From Anaerostipes caccae L1-92 (lineage in GTDB: Bacteria > Bacillota > Clostridia > Lachnospirales > Lachnospiraceae), in the NCBI RefSeq assembly GCF_014467075.1, contig NZ_AP023027.1, positions 1,925,501-1,989,500 on the forward strand: a stretch of DNA of 64,000 nucleotides. Direction: 5' to 3'. Below are positions 55,234-63,242 of this stretch, piece after piece. A model generated the notes under the pieces. It had not been told where the DNA came from and did no database searches. It worked only from the letters and a program-made list of their open reading frames with translations. A program made the translations under genes and the position numbers. How positions within the stretch are numbered: position 1 is the stretch's first letter; each line of letters starts with the position of its first letter.

Positions 55234-56157
55234 CTACTTTGTACTGCCATCGGATACAGTGCTTGCTGGGTTTACATGAACCATGCAGTGTTTTACTTCT
55301 GGAAAGGAATTTTCTATTGAGTAATGAACCTGCTCAGCAATATAATGCGCTTCTTTTAACCGTAGGTTTTCATCTACGGCAATCTCAATATCCACATATA
55401 TTTTCATACCAAACAGGCGGGTCTGTAGCAGGTCAATACGCCTTATTTCAGGGATTGCGGCAATCAGACTTCGTAGTTTATCTTCAGTAGCATCATTGCA
55501 GGAATGATCTACCATTTTATTGATAGCATCACGGAAAATATCCATGGACACCTTCACAATCACCACACAAATGATAACACTGGCAATTGAATCTAAAATA
55601 GGATAGCCAAGCCTTGCCCCCAGAATCCCCGCAAACGAACCAATAGAAGATAGGGCATCTGAACGGTGATGCCACGCATCTGCCATCAGAGAGCCGGAAT
55701 TAATCTTCTTTGCGGCCGATCTGGTGAACCAGTACATCCACTCCTTTACAATAATGGATACTACGGCGGCCATAAGCGCCAATATTCCCGGAACTGTCAA
55801 ATCATCCCCAGTGCTGCCGGCAATAATCTTTTTCAACCCAACAATTCCGATTCCAATTCCCGTTACCAGCAACACACCCGAGAGGATAATGGATGATACG
55901 CATTCAATACGCTCATGTCCGTAAGGATGCTCTGCATCGGATTCCTTGCTCGACATTTTTGCTCCAACGATAACCACAATTGTGCTAAGCACATCGGACG
56001 CTGAATGAACTGCATCGGAGATCATGGCGTCAGATCTTGCGATGATTCCGGCAATCAATTTAAATAAAGACAAAAGGAGATTTACAATGATACTGATACT
56101 GGAAACGTGCATTGCAGTCTTTTGTGCGGCATTATCGGGATTCGATTTACTCTCCAC
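55234..56157 (-). CDS. Cation diffusion facilitator family transporter
   Basis: 307 residues. The metal-site motifs of the membrane part are SDAVHSASD and DAWHHRSD. A C-terminal cytosolic domain (DIEIAVDENLRLKEAHYIAE) is present. Such proteins export Zn, Mn, Fe or, in MamM-like or MgtE-independent cases, other divalent ions by proton exchange. The metal is not readable. It starts at a GTG 7 bases after AGGAGG. Its leader holds a possible 26-codon ORF. Confidence 0.9.
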   Translation of the reverse strand: MESKSNPDNAAQKTAMHVSSISIIVNLLLSLFKLIAGIIARSDAMISDAVHSASDVLSTIVVIVGAKMSSKESDAEHPYGHERIECVSSIILSGVLLVTGIGIGIVGLKKIIAGSTGDDLTVPGILALMAAVVSIIVKEWMYWFTRSAAKKINSGSLMADAWHHRSDALSSIGSFAGILGARLGYPILDSIASVIICVVIVKVSMDIFRDAINKMVDHSCNDATEDKLRSLIAAIPEIRRIDLLQTRLFGMKIYVDIEIAVDENLRLKEAHYIAEQVHYSIENSFPEVKHCMVHVNPASTVSDGSTK

Positions 56158-56174
56158 TTTAATACCTCCTTCTT

Positions 56175-56255
56175 TTATAATTCTTTTTGATAATCATGGC
56201 AAAGCGGTCCAATGCCGCTCTCAAAATGTCTTTGGGCTTTATTCTCTTCATACAT
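56175..56255 (-). CDS. Possible 26-codon leader ORF before the CDF gene
   Basis: ATG at 56255, opening MYEENKAQRHFE, with its stop 4 bases before the CDF ribosome site. No clear ribosome site of its own. It resembles the mgtA leader ORF only in being short, acidic near its start, and ending at the next gene's start region. Confidence 0.3.
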   Translation of the reverse strand: MYEENKAQRHFESGIGPLCHDYQKEL

Positions 56256-56314
56256 GTTTGAGATGTATACCGGCTGAAGCCGCGGAACAATACCTTGCAA
56301 CAGGCACAGGCTTA

Positions 56315-56380
56315 ATAATACAACAATCGCAAGGTGACTCCCATGGCGAAAACCTTGCGATTTCCTTGCGATTTGACAAG
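56315..56380 (-). promoter_or_regulatory. CDF promoter with GCAAG direct repeats
   Basis: GCAAG lies at 56365-56369 and 56354-56358 on the minus strand, with an inverted copy at 56329-56333 and -10 TATTAT at 56315-56320. Spacing is the same, base for base, as at the mgtC promoter, including CATGGCGAAAACCTTGCGAT on the plus strand at both. Confidence 0.7.
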
Positions 56381-56385
56381 AATTT

Positions 56386-56421
56386 AGGCGGGCTGAAACC
56401 GAAAGTGGTCTCAGTCCGCCT
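56386..56421 (-). terminator. Terminator after the OmpR-type regulator gene
   Basis: AGGCGG...CTGA...ACC pairs with GGT...TCAG...CCGCCT around a 6-base loop, 4 bases past the regulator stop. The T-run on the minus strand is short. Confidence 0.7.
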
Positions 56422-56424
56422 ATG

Positions 56425-56928
56425 TTATAGTTGGTCATTAAATTTGTACCCGATGCCCCAGATAGTCAAAATATACTTCGGCGCATCTGGATCAGGCTCA
56501 ATCTTCTTTCTCAGTTTTCGGATAAATGCCATGATGTTGCTGTCATCCAGCAGATAATCCTCTTCCCAGACTGCACGATAAATCTGCTCTTTAGTAAAGA
56601 CCTCGCCCCGATTCTGGGAAAGAAAATACAGAATGTCAAACTCTTTTGGGGTCAAGCTGATTTCTGAACCTTTCAGCAGAACCTTTCTACTTTTCGGATG
56701 AATCTCCAATTCTCCAATTAGAATCCCGTCCGACAGAATACCGGCAGGTAGCTCTGTTTCTTCTGATGCTCCCAAAAGCAAAGAAGATACCTCCCCGCTG
56801 ATCATATCCCGGATGCCAGACAGTAAATCTTCTGCACAGTCACTTTTCGGCGGCTCTTTAATCAGCTTTTCCAGCATCCAAATTTCAAGGGCGGAATCCA
56901 TAGGGATAAAACTGATATTCTTTTTCAC
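56425..56928 (-). CDS. OmpR/PhoB-type winged-helix regulator without receiver domain
   Basis: 167 residues. The C-terminal 100 are a complete OmpR-type DNA-binding domain (ISLTPKEFDILYFLSQNRGEVFTKEQIYRAVW; NIMAFIRKLRKKIEPDP). The first 65 residues are not a receiver: there is no phospho-acceptor Asp or conserved Lys pattern. No histidine kinase is nearby. It starts at a GTG 8 bases after AAAGGAGG and follows mgtA copy 2 by 15 bases. It likely binds the GCAAG repeats, since OmpR-type proteins bind direct repeats about 11 bp apart. Confidence 0.8.
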   Translation of the reverse strand: MKKNISFIPMDSALEIWMLEKLIKEPPKSDCAEDLLSGIRDMISGEVSSLLLGASEETELPAGILSDGILIGELEIHPKSRKVLLKGSEISLTPKEFDILYFLSQNRGEVFTKEQIYRAVWEEDYLLDDSNIMAFIRKLRKKIEPDPDAPKYILTIWGIGYKFNDQL

Positions 56929-56943
56929 GATGAATTCCTCCTT

Positions 56944-59607
56944 TCAAATCAACTCATGGTACTTTTTCTTATAGAAATATTTGGCTACCGTAGTCAGCAG
57001 CATATACACAAGCGCTACGATCAGCAAAAATGCAAAATACCAAAGTGGCAGCTTCGTCAGGCCGAACAGCGACGCACCGCTGGTAAAGGTAATAGCTGTA
57101 AAGGCAACGATTCCGGCAAGCGTTATGCAAATCACAGGTGTAGATGACCTGCTCTGCATAAAAGGAACTTTGGGTGTTCGCAGAAAATGCAAGATCAGCA
57201 CCTGTGTCCACATGGATTCCAAAAACCACCCCGTCTGGAACAGTGACACATACTGAAGCTGCAAAGAAGGATCGGTAATATTCAGATAAGTTGCTCCTCC
57301 ACACAGCATGGGACACAGGAAATAATACAGGAACAAGAAGGTCGCAATATCAAATAGAGAGCTGATCGGCCCGAATGACATCATAAACCGTCCCAAAGTT
57401 TTGCCCGACCAATCTCTCGGAGACAGGATTTCTTCCTCGTCCACATTGTCCCAAGGCAGAACAATACACAAAATATCGTACAGCAGATTCAGAAGCAGAA
57501 TCTGGATGGATGTCATGGGCAGAAACGGCAAAAATGCGCTGGCGCATACGATGGCGAAAATATTACCAAAGTTGGAGCTGGCGGTGATCTTGATATATTT
57601 GAGCATATTGGTAAATGTCTTTCTCCCTTCCAGAATGCCCTGCTCTAGCACATTGAGATCCTTTTGCAGCAAAACTACATCCGCTGCATCCTTGGCGGCG
57701 TCAACAGCGGTATCCACAGAGATACCGACATCCGCTTCGTTCATCGCCGGAATATCGTTGATGCCGTCGCCCATGAAGCCCACCGAATGGCCGTTTTCCT
57801 GCAGAGCGGAAACCAGACGCACTTTCTGTCCGGGAGTAAGCTCTGCAAAAACATGGATTTTCTCAACCGCCGTGCTAAGCTCACTGTCCGTCATTTCATC
57901 CAGCTCCGCACCTGTCAGTATTTCCTCGGCGGAGATTCCCACCCGGCGGCAGACAGACACCGCAATGGCCGCCTGATCTCCCGTCAGAATTTTAGGGGTT
58001 ACTTTTAACCTCTTGAGGGCTGCCACGGATTCTTTTGCAGTTTGCTTGGGCGCATCAAAGAAAGACAGATAGCCCACCAGAGTCATATTAAATTCGTCAA
58101 CGGGTGTAATTTTGCTTTGATGGCCTACATTTTTCCGTGCGATAGCAATGACCTTCATACCATCCTGGAGCATATCATCTACCACAGAAGATACGCTCTG
58201 CATCCCATCCTTTTCAATCGGCAGAATTTCACCCCGATATTCCACATGGCTGCAACGGGAAACGATATGCCCAATGTCACCTTTCATAATGAGCTGACAC
58301 TCACCATCGCTATCTCGCACAAGGGTGCTGACAAACTTGCGGGCATAGTCAAAGGGAATTTCGTCCGCCTTTTGATACTGGGCCAAAAGGTCAGTATAAT
58401 GGGTTTCACAACCCGGCATAGTCTTACAGGCAAGAATTGCGTTGTCAATAGTGTTGCGAACGCCGGAATGATAGGAGCTGTTCAGATATGCCAGATCGAG
58501 AACTTCCGTATTTTCATTGCCGAGAATATCCATGTAATATTCCAGCAGGATACTTTCATTGGTTAGCGTGCCAGTCTTGTCCATGCAAAGCACATCCATA
58601 CTTCCAAAGCCCTGCATGGCATTGATGTCTTTGATGATCGTCTGCTTTTTACTTATGGCAAGGCTGCCCTTGGCAAGGCAGGCTGTAATAACCATGGGCA
58701 GCATTTCGGGCATCAGTCCGACGGCCACCGACAGAGCAAAAGCAAAGGACTCCAGCAATTTTCCGCCTGTGATACCGAGAAGCACAAACACAATCGGCAC
58801 CAGCACTGCCATGAAGCGGAGCATGACCCAGGCAATGGAATTGGCACCCTTTTGAAAGGAATTTTTGTCGTCAGAATCGGGCTTTGTAAAGCTACCATAC
58901 AGCGTGTCTTTGCCGACGGCCAGCACAATTCCTTCGCCTTTGCCACTGATGACAGTTGTTGCCATAAAAGCGAGGTTTTCAAGCTGTGTCAGCGTCTCCT
59001 GCTCGCCGTAGCTGAGTTTGCGGCAGCTCTTTTCAAGGATGGCGCTCTCGCCGGTGATGGCAGCCTGGGAGATAAAGAGATCCGTGATCTTCGTCAATCT
59101 GATATCCGCCGGAACACGATCACCTGCGGAGAATAGAACAAGATCCCCGACCACTAATTCTTCGGTGGGAATCTCCATTAACTCCCCATCGCGCCTCACC
59201 GTGACGCTTTCATGAATCAGGCGGTCAATCTGAGCAGCAGCGCTCTTTGCCCGCAGCTCCTGAATCAGACGAATTACACCGCTAATTAGGATCATGGAAA
59301 AGATGATAATGGCGGTGGTGGCATTTCTCGCAAAATTGGAGGCTACGAAAACATCCGTAACGAGAGAAACAATGCCCAGAACAAAAAGAATCACATTAAA
59401 CGGGTTAATAAATGCCCGTCGCAATCGTTGCATCGTCGTATCGTTTTTTCGCTCAGTGAAGCCGTTCACTCCATATTTCTCGCGCATCGCCTCGATTTGC
59501 TCAATGGGTAGACCATCCGGAGATGCGCCAATGTCTCGATATATTTCTGATGCCTCACGGTAAGCGTATTTTTTGATACGACTGTCAAATAGTGTTGCTT
59601 TTGACAC
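56944..59607 (-). CDS. mgtA: MgtA-type magnesium-importing P-type ATPase (copy 2)
   Basis: 887 residues, same class as copy 1. The phosphorylation site is LCMDKTGTLTNE, the actuator loop AITGESAILEKS and the hinge [17 protein letters not shown]. The N-terminal region is shorter than in copy 1, and identity between the copies looks partial, so they are not a recent tandem duplication. It starts at a GTG 9 bases after GGAGG. It is cotranscribed with the OmpR-type regulator from a GCAAG-repeat promoter with a short leader of about 30 bases. Confidence 0.92.
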   Translation of the reverse strand: MSKATLFDSRIKKYAYREASEIYRDIGASPDGLPIEQIEAMREKYGVNGFTERKNDTTMQRLRRAFINPFNVILFVLGIVSLVTDVFVASNFARNATTAIIIFSMILISGVIRLIQELRAKSAAAQIDRLIHESVTVRRDGELMEIPTEELVVGDLVLFSAGDRVPADIRLTKITDLFISQAAITGESAILEKSCRKLSYGEQETLTQLENLAFMATTVISGKGEGIVLAVGKDTLYGSFTKPDSDDKNSFQKGANSIAWVMLRFMAVLVPIVFVLLGITGGKLLESFAFALSVAVGLMPEMLPMVITACLAKGSLAISKKQTIIKDINAMQGFGSMDVLCMDKTGTLTNESILLEYYMDILGNENTEVLDLAYLNSSYHSGVRNTIDNAILACKTMPGCETHYTDLLAQYQKADEIPFDYARKFVSTLVRDSDGECQLIMKGDIGHIVSRCSHVEYRGEILPIEKDGMQSVSSVVDDMLQDGMKVIAIARKNVGHQSKITPVDEFNMTLVGYLSFFDAPKQTAKESVAALKRLKVTPKILTGDQAAIAVSVCRRVGISAEEILTGAELDEMTDSELSTAVEKIHVFAELTPGQKVRLVSALQENGHSVGFMGDGINDIPAMNEADVGISVDTAVDAAKDAADVVLLQKDLNVLEQGILEGRKTFTNMLKYIKITASSNFGNIFAIVCASAFLPFLPMTSIQILLLNLLYDILCIVLPWDNVDEEEILSPRDWSGKTLGRFMMSFGPISSLFDIATFLFLYYFLCPMLCGGATYLNITDPSLQLQYVSLFQTGWFLESMWTQVLILHFLRTPKVPFMQSRSSTPVICITLAGIVAFTAITFTSGASLFGLTKLPLWYFAFLLIVALVYMLLTTVAKYFYKKKYHELI

Positions 59608-59642
59608 GAGACATTCCCTCCTTTATAAGTATAAGTAAGTAT

Positions 59643-59696
59643 ATTTTAACATAGTGCCATGAAAATGCTATGTTTATATTCTTGCTTTTTTCTTGC
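59643..59696 (-). promoter_or_regulatory. mgtA copy 2 promoter with GCAAG repeats
   Basis: GCAAG at 59692-59696 and 59681-59685 on the minus strand, 11 bases apart, then 32 bases to the -10 box TAAAAT (59643-59648). An inverted repeat AACATAG/CTATGTT (59648-59674) lies between. The third inverted GCAAG is absent here. Confidence 0.6.
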
Positions 59697-59699
59697 AAT

Positions 59700-60136
59700 T
59701 TACTTTGATGCAGCATTTTTCAGCTCGATCAAATCTGTCTCGTCAGGGTGAGAAAAAGCCTTATCAAAGTTTTCAATCATTCCTTCTAAATTGGGAGCAT
59801 GAATGGGCGCGGAGAGCATTTTCTCATAGCGCTCTCGCACAGACATAGGCATTTTCCCCTGACACATATGAGTGCAGACAATGGTGTTGCTACTGTTTAG
59901 TTTGTGTAGAGTGTTTTTCAGTATTTTTTCAAAATAGGCAGCTTCTCCTCCAAAACCAGCGGCACCAAAGAGGAATACTTCCTTGCCTTGCATCTTTACA
60001 AGAAACGCAGCCGCAGTGTCGTCACAGGCTCCTTTGTCTGTCCAGAATCCAACATCCAAACGCTCTGCGGACAGTGCCGCATCAGCAGGGATTTCAAGGT
60101 AAAAGCAATCAGTCTGCGGCCAATCGCATATTTCAT
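59700..60136 (-). pseudogene. Flavodoxin family gene, damaged N-terminus
   Basis: The last 119 codons are an intact flavodoxin-like C-terminal part (DVGFWTDKGACDD, VFLFGAAGFGGEAAYF, CTHMCQGKMPMSVRERYEK). The original start is probably the ATG at 60136 (MKYAIG) behind AGAGGAAG. From there the frame is wrong, and the FMN phosphate-binding loop is missing. An internal deletion with frameshift is the simplest reading. Confidence 0.65.
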
Positions 60137-60361
60137 TTTCAACTTCCTCTCTATATAGATAGATTCCACTTCGTTATAGGCACCCTTATTGAATTTGTAT
60201 GAAATCAGCTTTTCATGGCATTTTACCTTCAGGATCTATAATTTGCAAGTAATGTAAGCGCAGGTACGATATCTTTAACTATGGGAAACTCCTTTCTGCT
60301 ATTGGCTGAAATATATAAACGTAAATATACGCTTATACCATTTTTAAAAAGGGAAAGGCAT

Positions 60362-60397
60362 TAAAAAGCCCGCACAAACCATATAGTTTGTGCGAGC
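60362..60397 (-). terminator. Hairpin in the IS-to-flavodoxin gap
   Basis: GCCCGCACAAAC (60368-60379) pairs with GTTTGTGCGAGC (60386-60397), followed on the minus strand by TTTTT. Apart from it, the 457 bases from 60137 to 60593 hold no gene that I can support. A short frame near 60420-60480 may be the tail of a lost gene. Confidence 0.7.
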
Positions 60398-60624
60398 TAA
60401 ATTAGTGGCATTTTTAGTTACAGAAATCTTTTTTCTTTACTTTTTCTTCTAAATCAAGAATTTTAGCATGAATGGGATGTATTGTTTTTTTTGAACTCAG
60501 TATCACTTTTACCCGTAGGGTCATCTAGTCCCGAATTTTCTCTGTATTTGCATGGAATGAGAGGACAGTTCACATTATGATTTTGTCAAGATTAGTTGAC
60601 ACATTTTCCACAAGGATTCTGTAC

Positions 60625-60903
60625 CTATGCAGCTTCCATCGTACGTTCACTTGGTATATCAATATTTTCAGGCTGTTTAAGGATCAACGCCTGATACATA
60701 CGAATCCGCCCCTAGGTGTCATTACATTCGTCTTCCGCATGGATCTCCATCATAACATCTGCCAGAGGCTGATACTTCCAAGGACGGTCTTTATTAACAA
60801 GATATTGATAAAATCCCTGTCTGCTGACATGCAGCATCCTGCAATAAAAAGCGATTTCTCCTTTCAATCCGCCGTCTTTTTTTGAAAAAGCAATCAACTT
60901 CAT
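60625..60903 (-). pseudogene. IS3 orfB fragment
   Basis: Opens MKLIAFSKKDGGLKGEIAFYCRMLHVSRQGFYQYL, then an in-frame TAG where family members have Tyr (NDT-stop-GRIRMYQALILKQPE). The frame ends at TMEAA with the catalytic residues missing. It overlaps the orfA end by 4 bases, as in active IS3 elements using frameshifting. Confidence 0.75.
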
Positions 60904-61238
60904 TCTTTCGTTTTTGCTGACTTCAGACGGCTCGCGGCGAAAAAAGCACTGGCTTTCTCCAAAAAGTCATTTTCTTTCTTTAAGCGGCGGATTTCTTTGT
61001 CCTGTTCCTTAACCTGCTGACGGAGCCGGATGAGCTCTTCGTTAAGCGTCATAGCGCTTTGAGGGGTCTGTGAGCCTGCTCCAAGATCGAGATTGCCGAG
61101 ACGGTTGGCCCTCATCCAGCCATACATTGTATTCTTGGGGATCCCTAGCTCTTTGGCAGCTTTCGCTTGTCCAATTTCTTTTGGGAGTTTGACTGCCTGT
61201 ACTTTGTACTCGTGATCATATTGCCTATTTTCTGCCAT
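60900..61238 (-). CDS. IS3-family transposase OrfA
   Basis: 112 residues. The helix-turn-helix (IGQAKAAKELGIPKNTMYGWMR) is followed by a leucine-zipper-like helix (LNEELIRLRQQVKEQDKEIRRL). Intact, but useless alone because OrfB is broken. It might still bind the element's ends. Confidence 0.85.
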   Translation of the reverse strand: MAENRQYDHEYKVQAVKLPKEIGQAKAAKELGIPKNTMYGWMRANRLGNLDLGAGSQTPQSAMTLNEELIRLRQQVKEQDKEIRRLKKENDFLEKASAFFAASRLKSAKTKE

Positions 61239-61298
61239 TTTTGTCCACTCCTTATTCTTTTATTTATATACCAAATCCTTGAGAATGGAGTGTCAACT

Positions 61299-61824
61299 TT
61301 ATTTATACAATATCATTTTGACCATGTGGTTTAGTTTTACGATGTCAGAGATCCGGGGTTTGACGAAGTCAAAATCCATCTATAAGGGCTATATCACCAT
61401 TAGGGAGGTAGTCGTATCCCTGGACCGGGAAGATGTCCGTAAAACGGATGCAAAGGAGGAAACTAGTCTCCGGAGGCATAAAATGCCACCCTATATTAAA
61501 AAATTAGTGGATGAAGTTCACGGAGATATCCTTGTATCATTAAGTGCCAGGGCACTTTCCTCCCGCTTTGCTTATATGATACAAAAAAGTGGGCTACCAA
61601 AGATCACGTTCCATGGACTGCGGCATATCAATGCATCTGTCATGCATCTACTTGGTATTCCAGAAAAATACTTTTTGGAGAGAGGGGGATGGAAAACAGA
61701 TAAGGTTATGAAGAAGGTGTACAGACATACATTTTCAAAAAACCGCCAGGAAGCGGACACCAAAGTGGATACTTTTTTTGAAGCTCAGATTGCAAATTTG
61801 AACTCCATGGATGATGCCGTATAG
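61299..61824 (+). pseudogene. Tyrosine integrase, 5' end lost to IS insertion
   Basis: Only the catalytic domain remains: Arg in SEIRGLTKSKS, HGLRH, GGWKTDKVMKKVYRH with the nucleophile Tyr. The arm-binding and core-binding domains are gone where the IS remnant begins at 61298. The stop lies 75 bases from the tRNA end, the normal place for a tRNA-targeting integrase. It is the enzyme that most likely inserted the island. Confidence 0.85.
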
Positions 61825-61870
61825 TAAAAGTATCACACGAAATATCACTCAAAACTTTTGGACATAGAAA

Positions 61871-61892
61871 AAACCGCGTAAATACGCGGTTT
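61871..61892. terminator. Hairpin beside tRNA-Arg
   Basis: AAACCGCGTA pairs with TACGCGGTTT. It lies on the island side of the tRNA, so the element supplies a new terminator to the tRNA it entered. Confidence 0.65.
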
Positions 61893-61898
61893 CCAAAA

Positions 61899-61921
61899 TG
61901 CACCAGGCAGGAGTCGAACCT
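61899..61921. repeat. Right attachment repeat (tRNA-Arg 3' end)
   Basis: The 23 bases identical to 47195-47217, here as part of the intact tRNA. Confidence 0.88.
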
Positions 61922-61971
61922 GCGACCAACAACTTCGGAGGCTGTCACTCTATCCACTGAGTTACTGATGC
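61899..61971 (-). tRNA. tRNA-Arg, anticodon CCG
   Basis: 73 bases. The acceptor stem GCATCAG pairs with CTGGTGC, the discriminator is A and CCA is not encoded. The anticodon arm is ACAGC-CTCCGAA-GTTGT, giving CCG; the T arm has GGTTCGACTCC. It remains intact after island insertion. Confidence 0.93.
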
Positions 61972-61999
61972 AAAGCGGTAATTTAAATGTCCGTGTTAT

Positions 62000-62028
62000 A
62001 TATTACAACAATTCAAGATTATTTGCAA
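62000..62028 (-). promoter_or_regulatory. tRNA-Arg promoter
   Basis: TTGCAA (62023-62028) and TAATAT (62000-62005) are 17 bases apart on the minus strand, about 28 bases before the tRNA. Confidence 0.55.
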
Positions 62029-62081
62029 TCATATTTTTCAAATTTCAGGACATTTTCGCCGATTATCTGCCGGCAGAAAGA

Positions 62082-62105
62082 AGAAATCATTCCGGAATGA
62101 TTTCT
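62082..62105. repeat. Perfect 24-bp palindrome after pilT
   Basis: AGAAATCATTCC followed by its exact complement. About 80 bases past the pilT stop. It may be the pilT terminator, though the T-run is poor on the minus strand. Confidence 0.5.
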
Positions 62106-62186
62106 CTATCCTGCAGACATTATATCCATTTCTATATGATTGTAGAGAGGCATTCTAAGAGCCGAACGGGAATCATATAGAAAATG

Positions 62187-63233
62187 TCACAGATATTGTT
62201 CCAGGTCCTGAATATCATTCGTATACTTCTTTGCCGATTCTCTCGATATAGTACCTTCCGCCACCAGTCTTGAAAGATCCCGGTTCAGCGTGTGCATTCC
62301 ATGTGCCATTCCGGACTGCATGATCGTATTCAGCTGATGACATTTATTTTCCCGGATCAGATTCAGCGCCGCGTCTGTGCCGATCAGCACTTCCGTCGCG
62401 GCGATTCTCTCCATCCCGCTCAGTGTCGGGATCAGACACTGGGTCACAACTCCGGCCAGCACTCCAGCAAGCTGTGTCCGTATCTGGCTCTGACTTTCTC
62501 CGGGACAGGCATCGATGATCCTGTCGATAGTCTGAGCAGCCCCTGTAGTGTGAAGAGTCGACATAACCAGATGTCCGGTCTCTGCCGCTGTCAGAGCCGC
62601 TGAGATCGTCTCGTAATCCCTCATTTCTCCTACCAGAATCACATCCGGGTCCTCTCTCAGAGAAGATCTGAGCGCAGAGGCAAAATCCTTCACATCAACA
62701 CCGGTCTCTCTCTGATGAATAATTGATTTTTGCCTGTCATAGACATATTCGATCGGGTCCTCAATCGTTATGATATGCTCCGCCCGGCTGTTGTTGATAT
62801 AGTCGATCATAGCTGCCAGTGTGGTAGACTTTCCGCTTCCCGTGGGACCGGTGACCAGAATCAGGCCTCTCGGCTGGTCAGCCAGATCTTTTAAGCACTT
62901 CGGAAGCTTCAGCTCACTGAGTGTGGGAATATGATCATTGAGCAGACGGATCGTCGCCGCAATCTTTCCCTGCTGGCGGAAAACATTGATCCTCTGCCGG
63001 TTTTTATCAGGGGTCTGGAGCGCAAAGTCCGCATCCTCCCCCTGGTCAAATAATTCTCTCTGTCCCACCGGCAGGAGTCCTAAGATCATCTGTCTGATCT
63101 CATCGTCAGATAGTTCGATTCTGCTGTCCACAAGGCGTCCGCAGCTGCGAAAAGCAACGGGCATCCCTTCAGACAAATGAATATCCGATACATCCCTTTG
63201 TCTGGCCATGCCGATCATTTCTTCTATTGTCAT
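62187..63233 (-). CDS. pilT: Type IV pilus retraction ATPase PilT
   Basis: 348 residues, normal for PilT. Walker A is GPTGSGKSTT; the Asp box is ILVGEMRDYET and the His box is GHLVMSTLHTTGAA. Hexameric cytosolic motor that pulls pili back. It starts 10 bases after the PilB/GspE-type ATPase stop, behind AGGAGG. Confidence 0.94.
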   Translation of the reverse strand: MTIEEMIGMARQRDVSDIHLSEGMPVAFRSCGRLVDSRIELSDDEIRQMILGLLPVGQRELFDQGEDADFALQTPDKNRQRINVFRQQGKIAATIRLLNDHIPTLSELKLPKCLKDLADQPRGLILVTGPTGSGKSTTLAAMIDYINNSRAEHIITIEDPIEYVYDRQKSIIHQRETGVDVKDFASALRSSLREDPDVILVGEMRDYETISAALTAAETGHLVMSTLHTTGAAQTIDRIIDACPGESQSQIRTQLAGVLAGVVTQCLIPTLSGMERIAATEVLIGTDAALNLIRENKCHQLNTIMQSGMAHGMHTLNRDLSRLVAEGTISRESAKKYTNDIQDLEQYL

Positions 63234-63242
63234 AAACGCCTC

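Larger units (their letters stand above)
60594..61298 (-). mobile_element. IS3-family insertion sequence remnant
   Basis: About 0.7 kb instead of the usual 1.2-1.5 kb. Imperfect inverted ends share TGTCAACT/AGTTGACA and AATCCTTG blocks (60594 onward and up to 61298). orfA is intact; orfB keeps only its first 60 or so codons plus a short decayed stretch, so most of the DDE domain is deleted. Its left end falls inside the integrase gene. Confidence 0.75.
47195..61921. mobile_element. Genomic island in tRNA-Arg(CCG), cation-homeostasis cargo
   Basis: A 14.7-kb segment bounded by 23-bp copies of the tRNA-Arg 3' end. The tRNA stays intact at the right end, next to the 3' part of a tyrosine integrase gene, the usual tRNA-island layout. 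Cargo: recombinase, dGTPase and leuS remnants on the left, then mgtA, mgtC, CDF, regulator and a second mgtA. No conjugation or phage structural genes are seen. The integrase is broken by an IS3-family remnant, so excision would need help in trans. Confidence 0.85.

Noticed and set aside
56175..56438. 87-codon ORF before the CDF gene
   Set aside because: Its first two-thirds run through the GCAAG promoter and terminator; only the last 26 codons lie in the transcribed leader.
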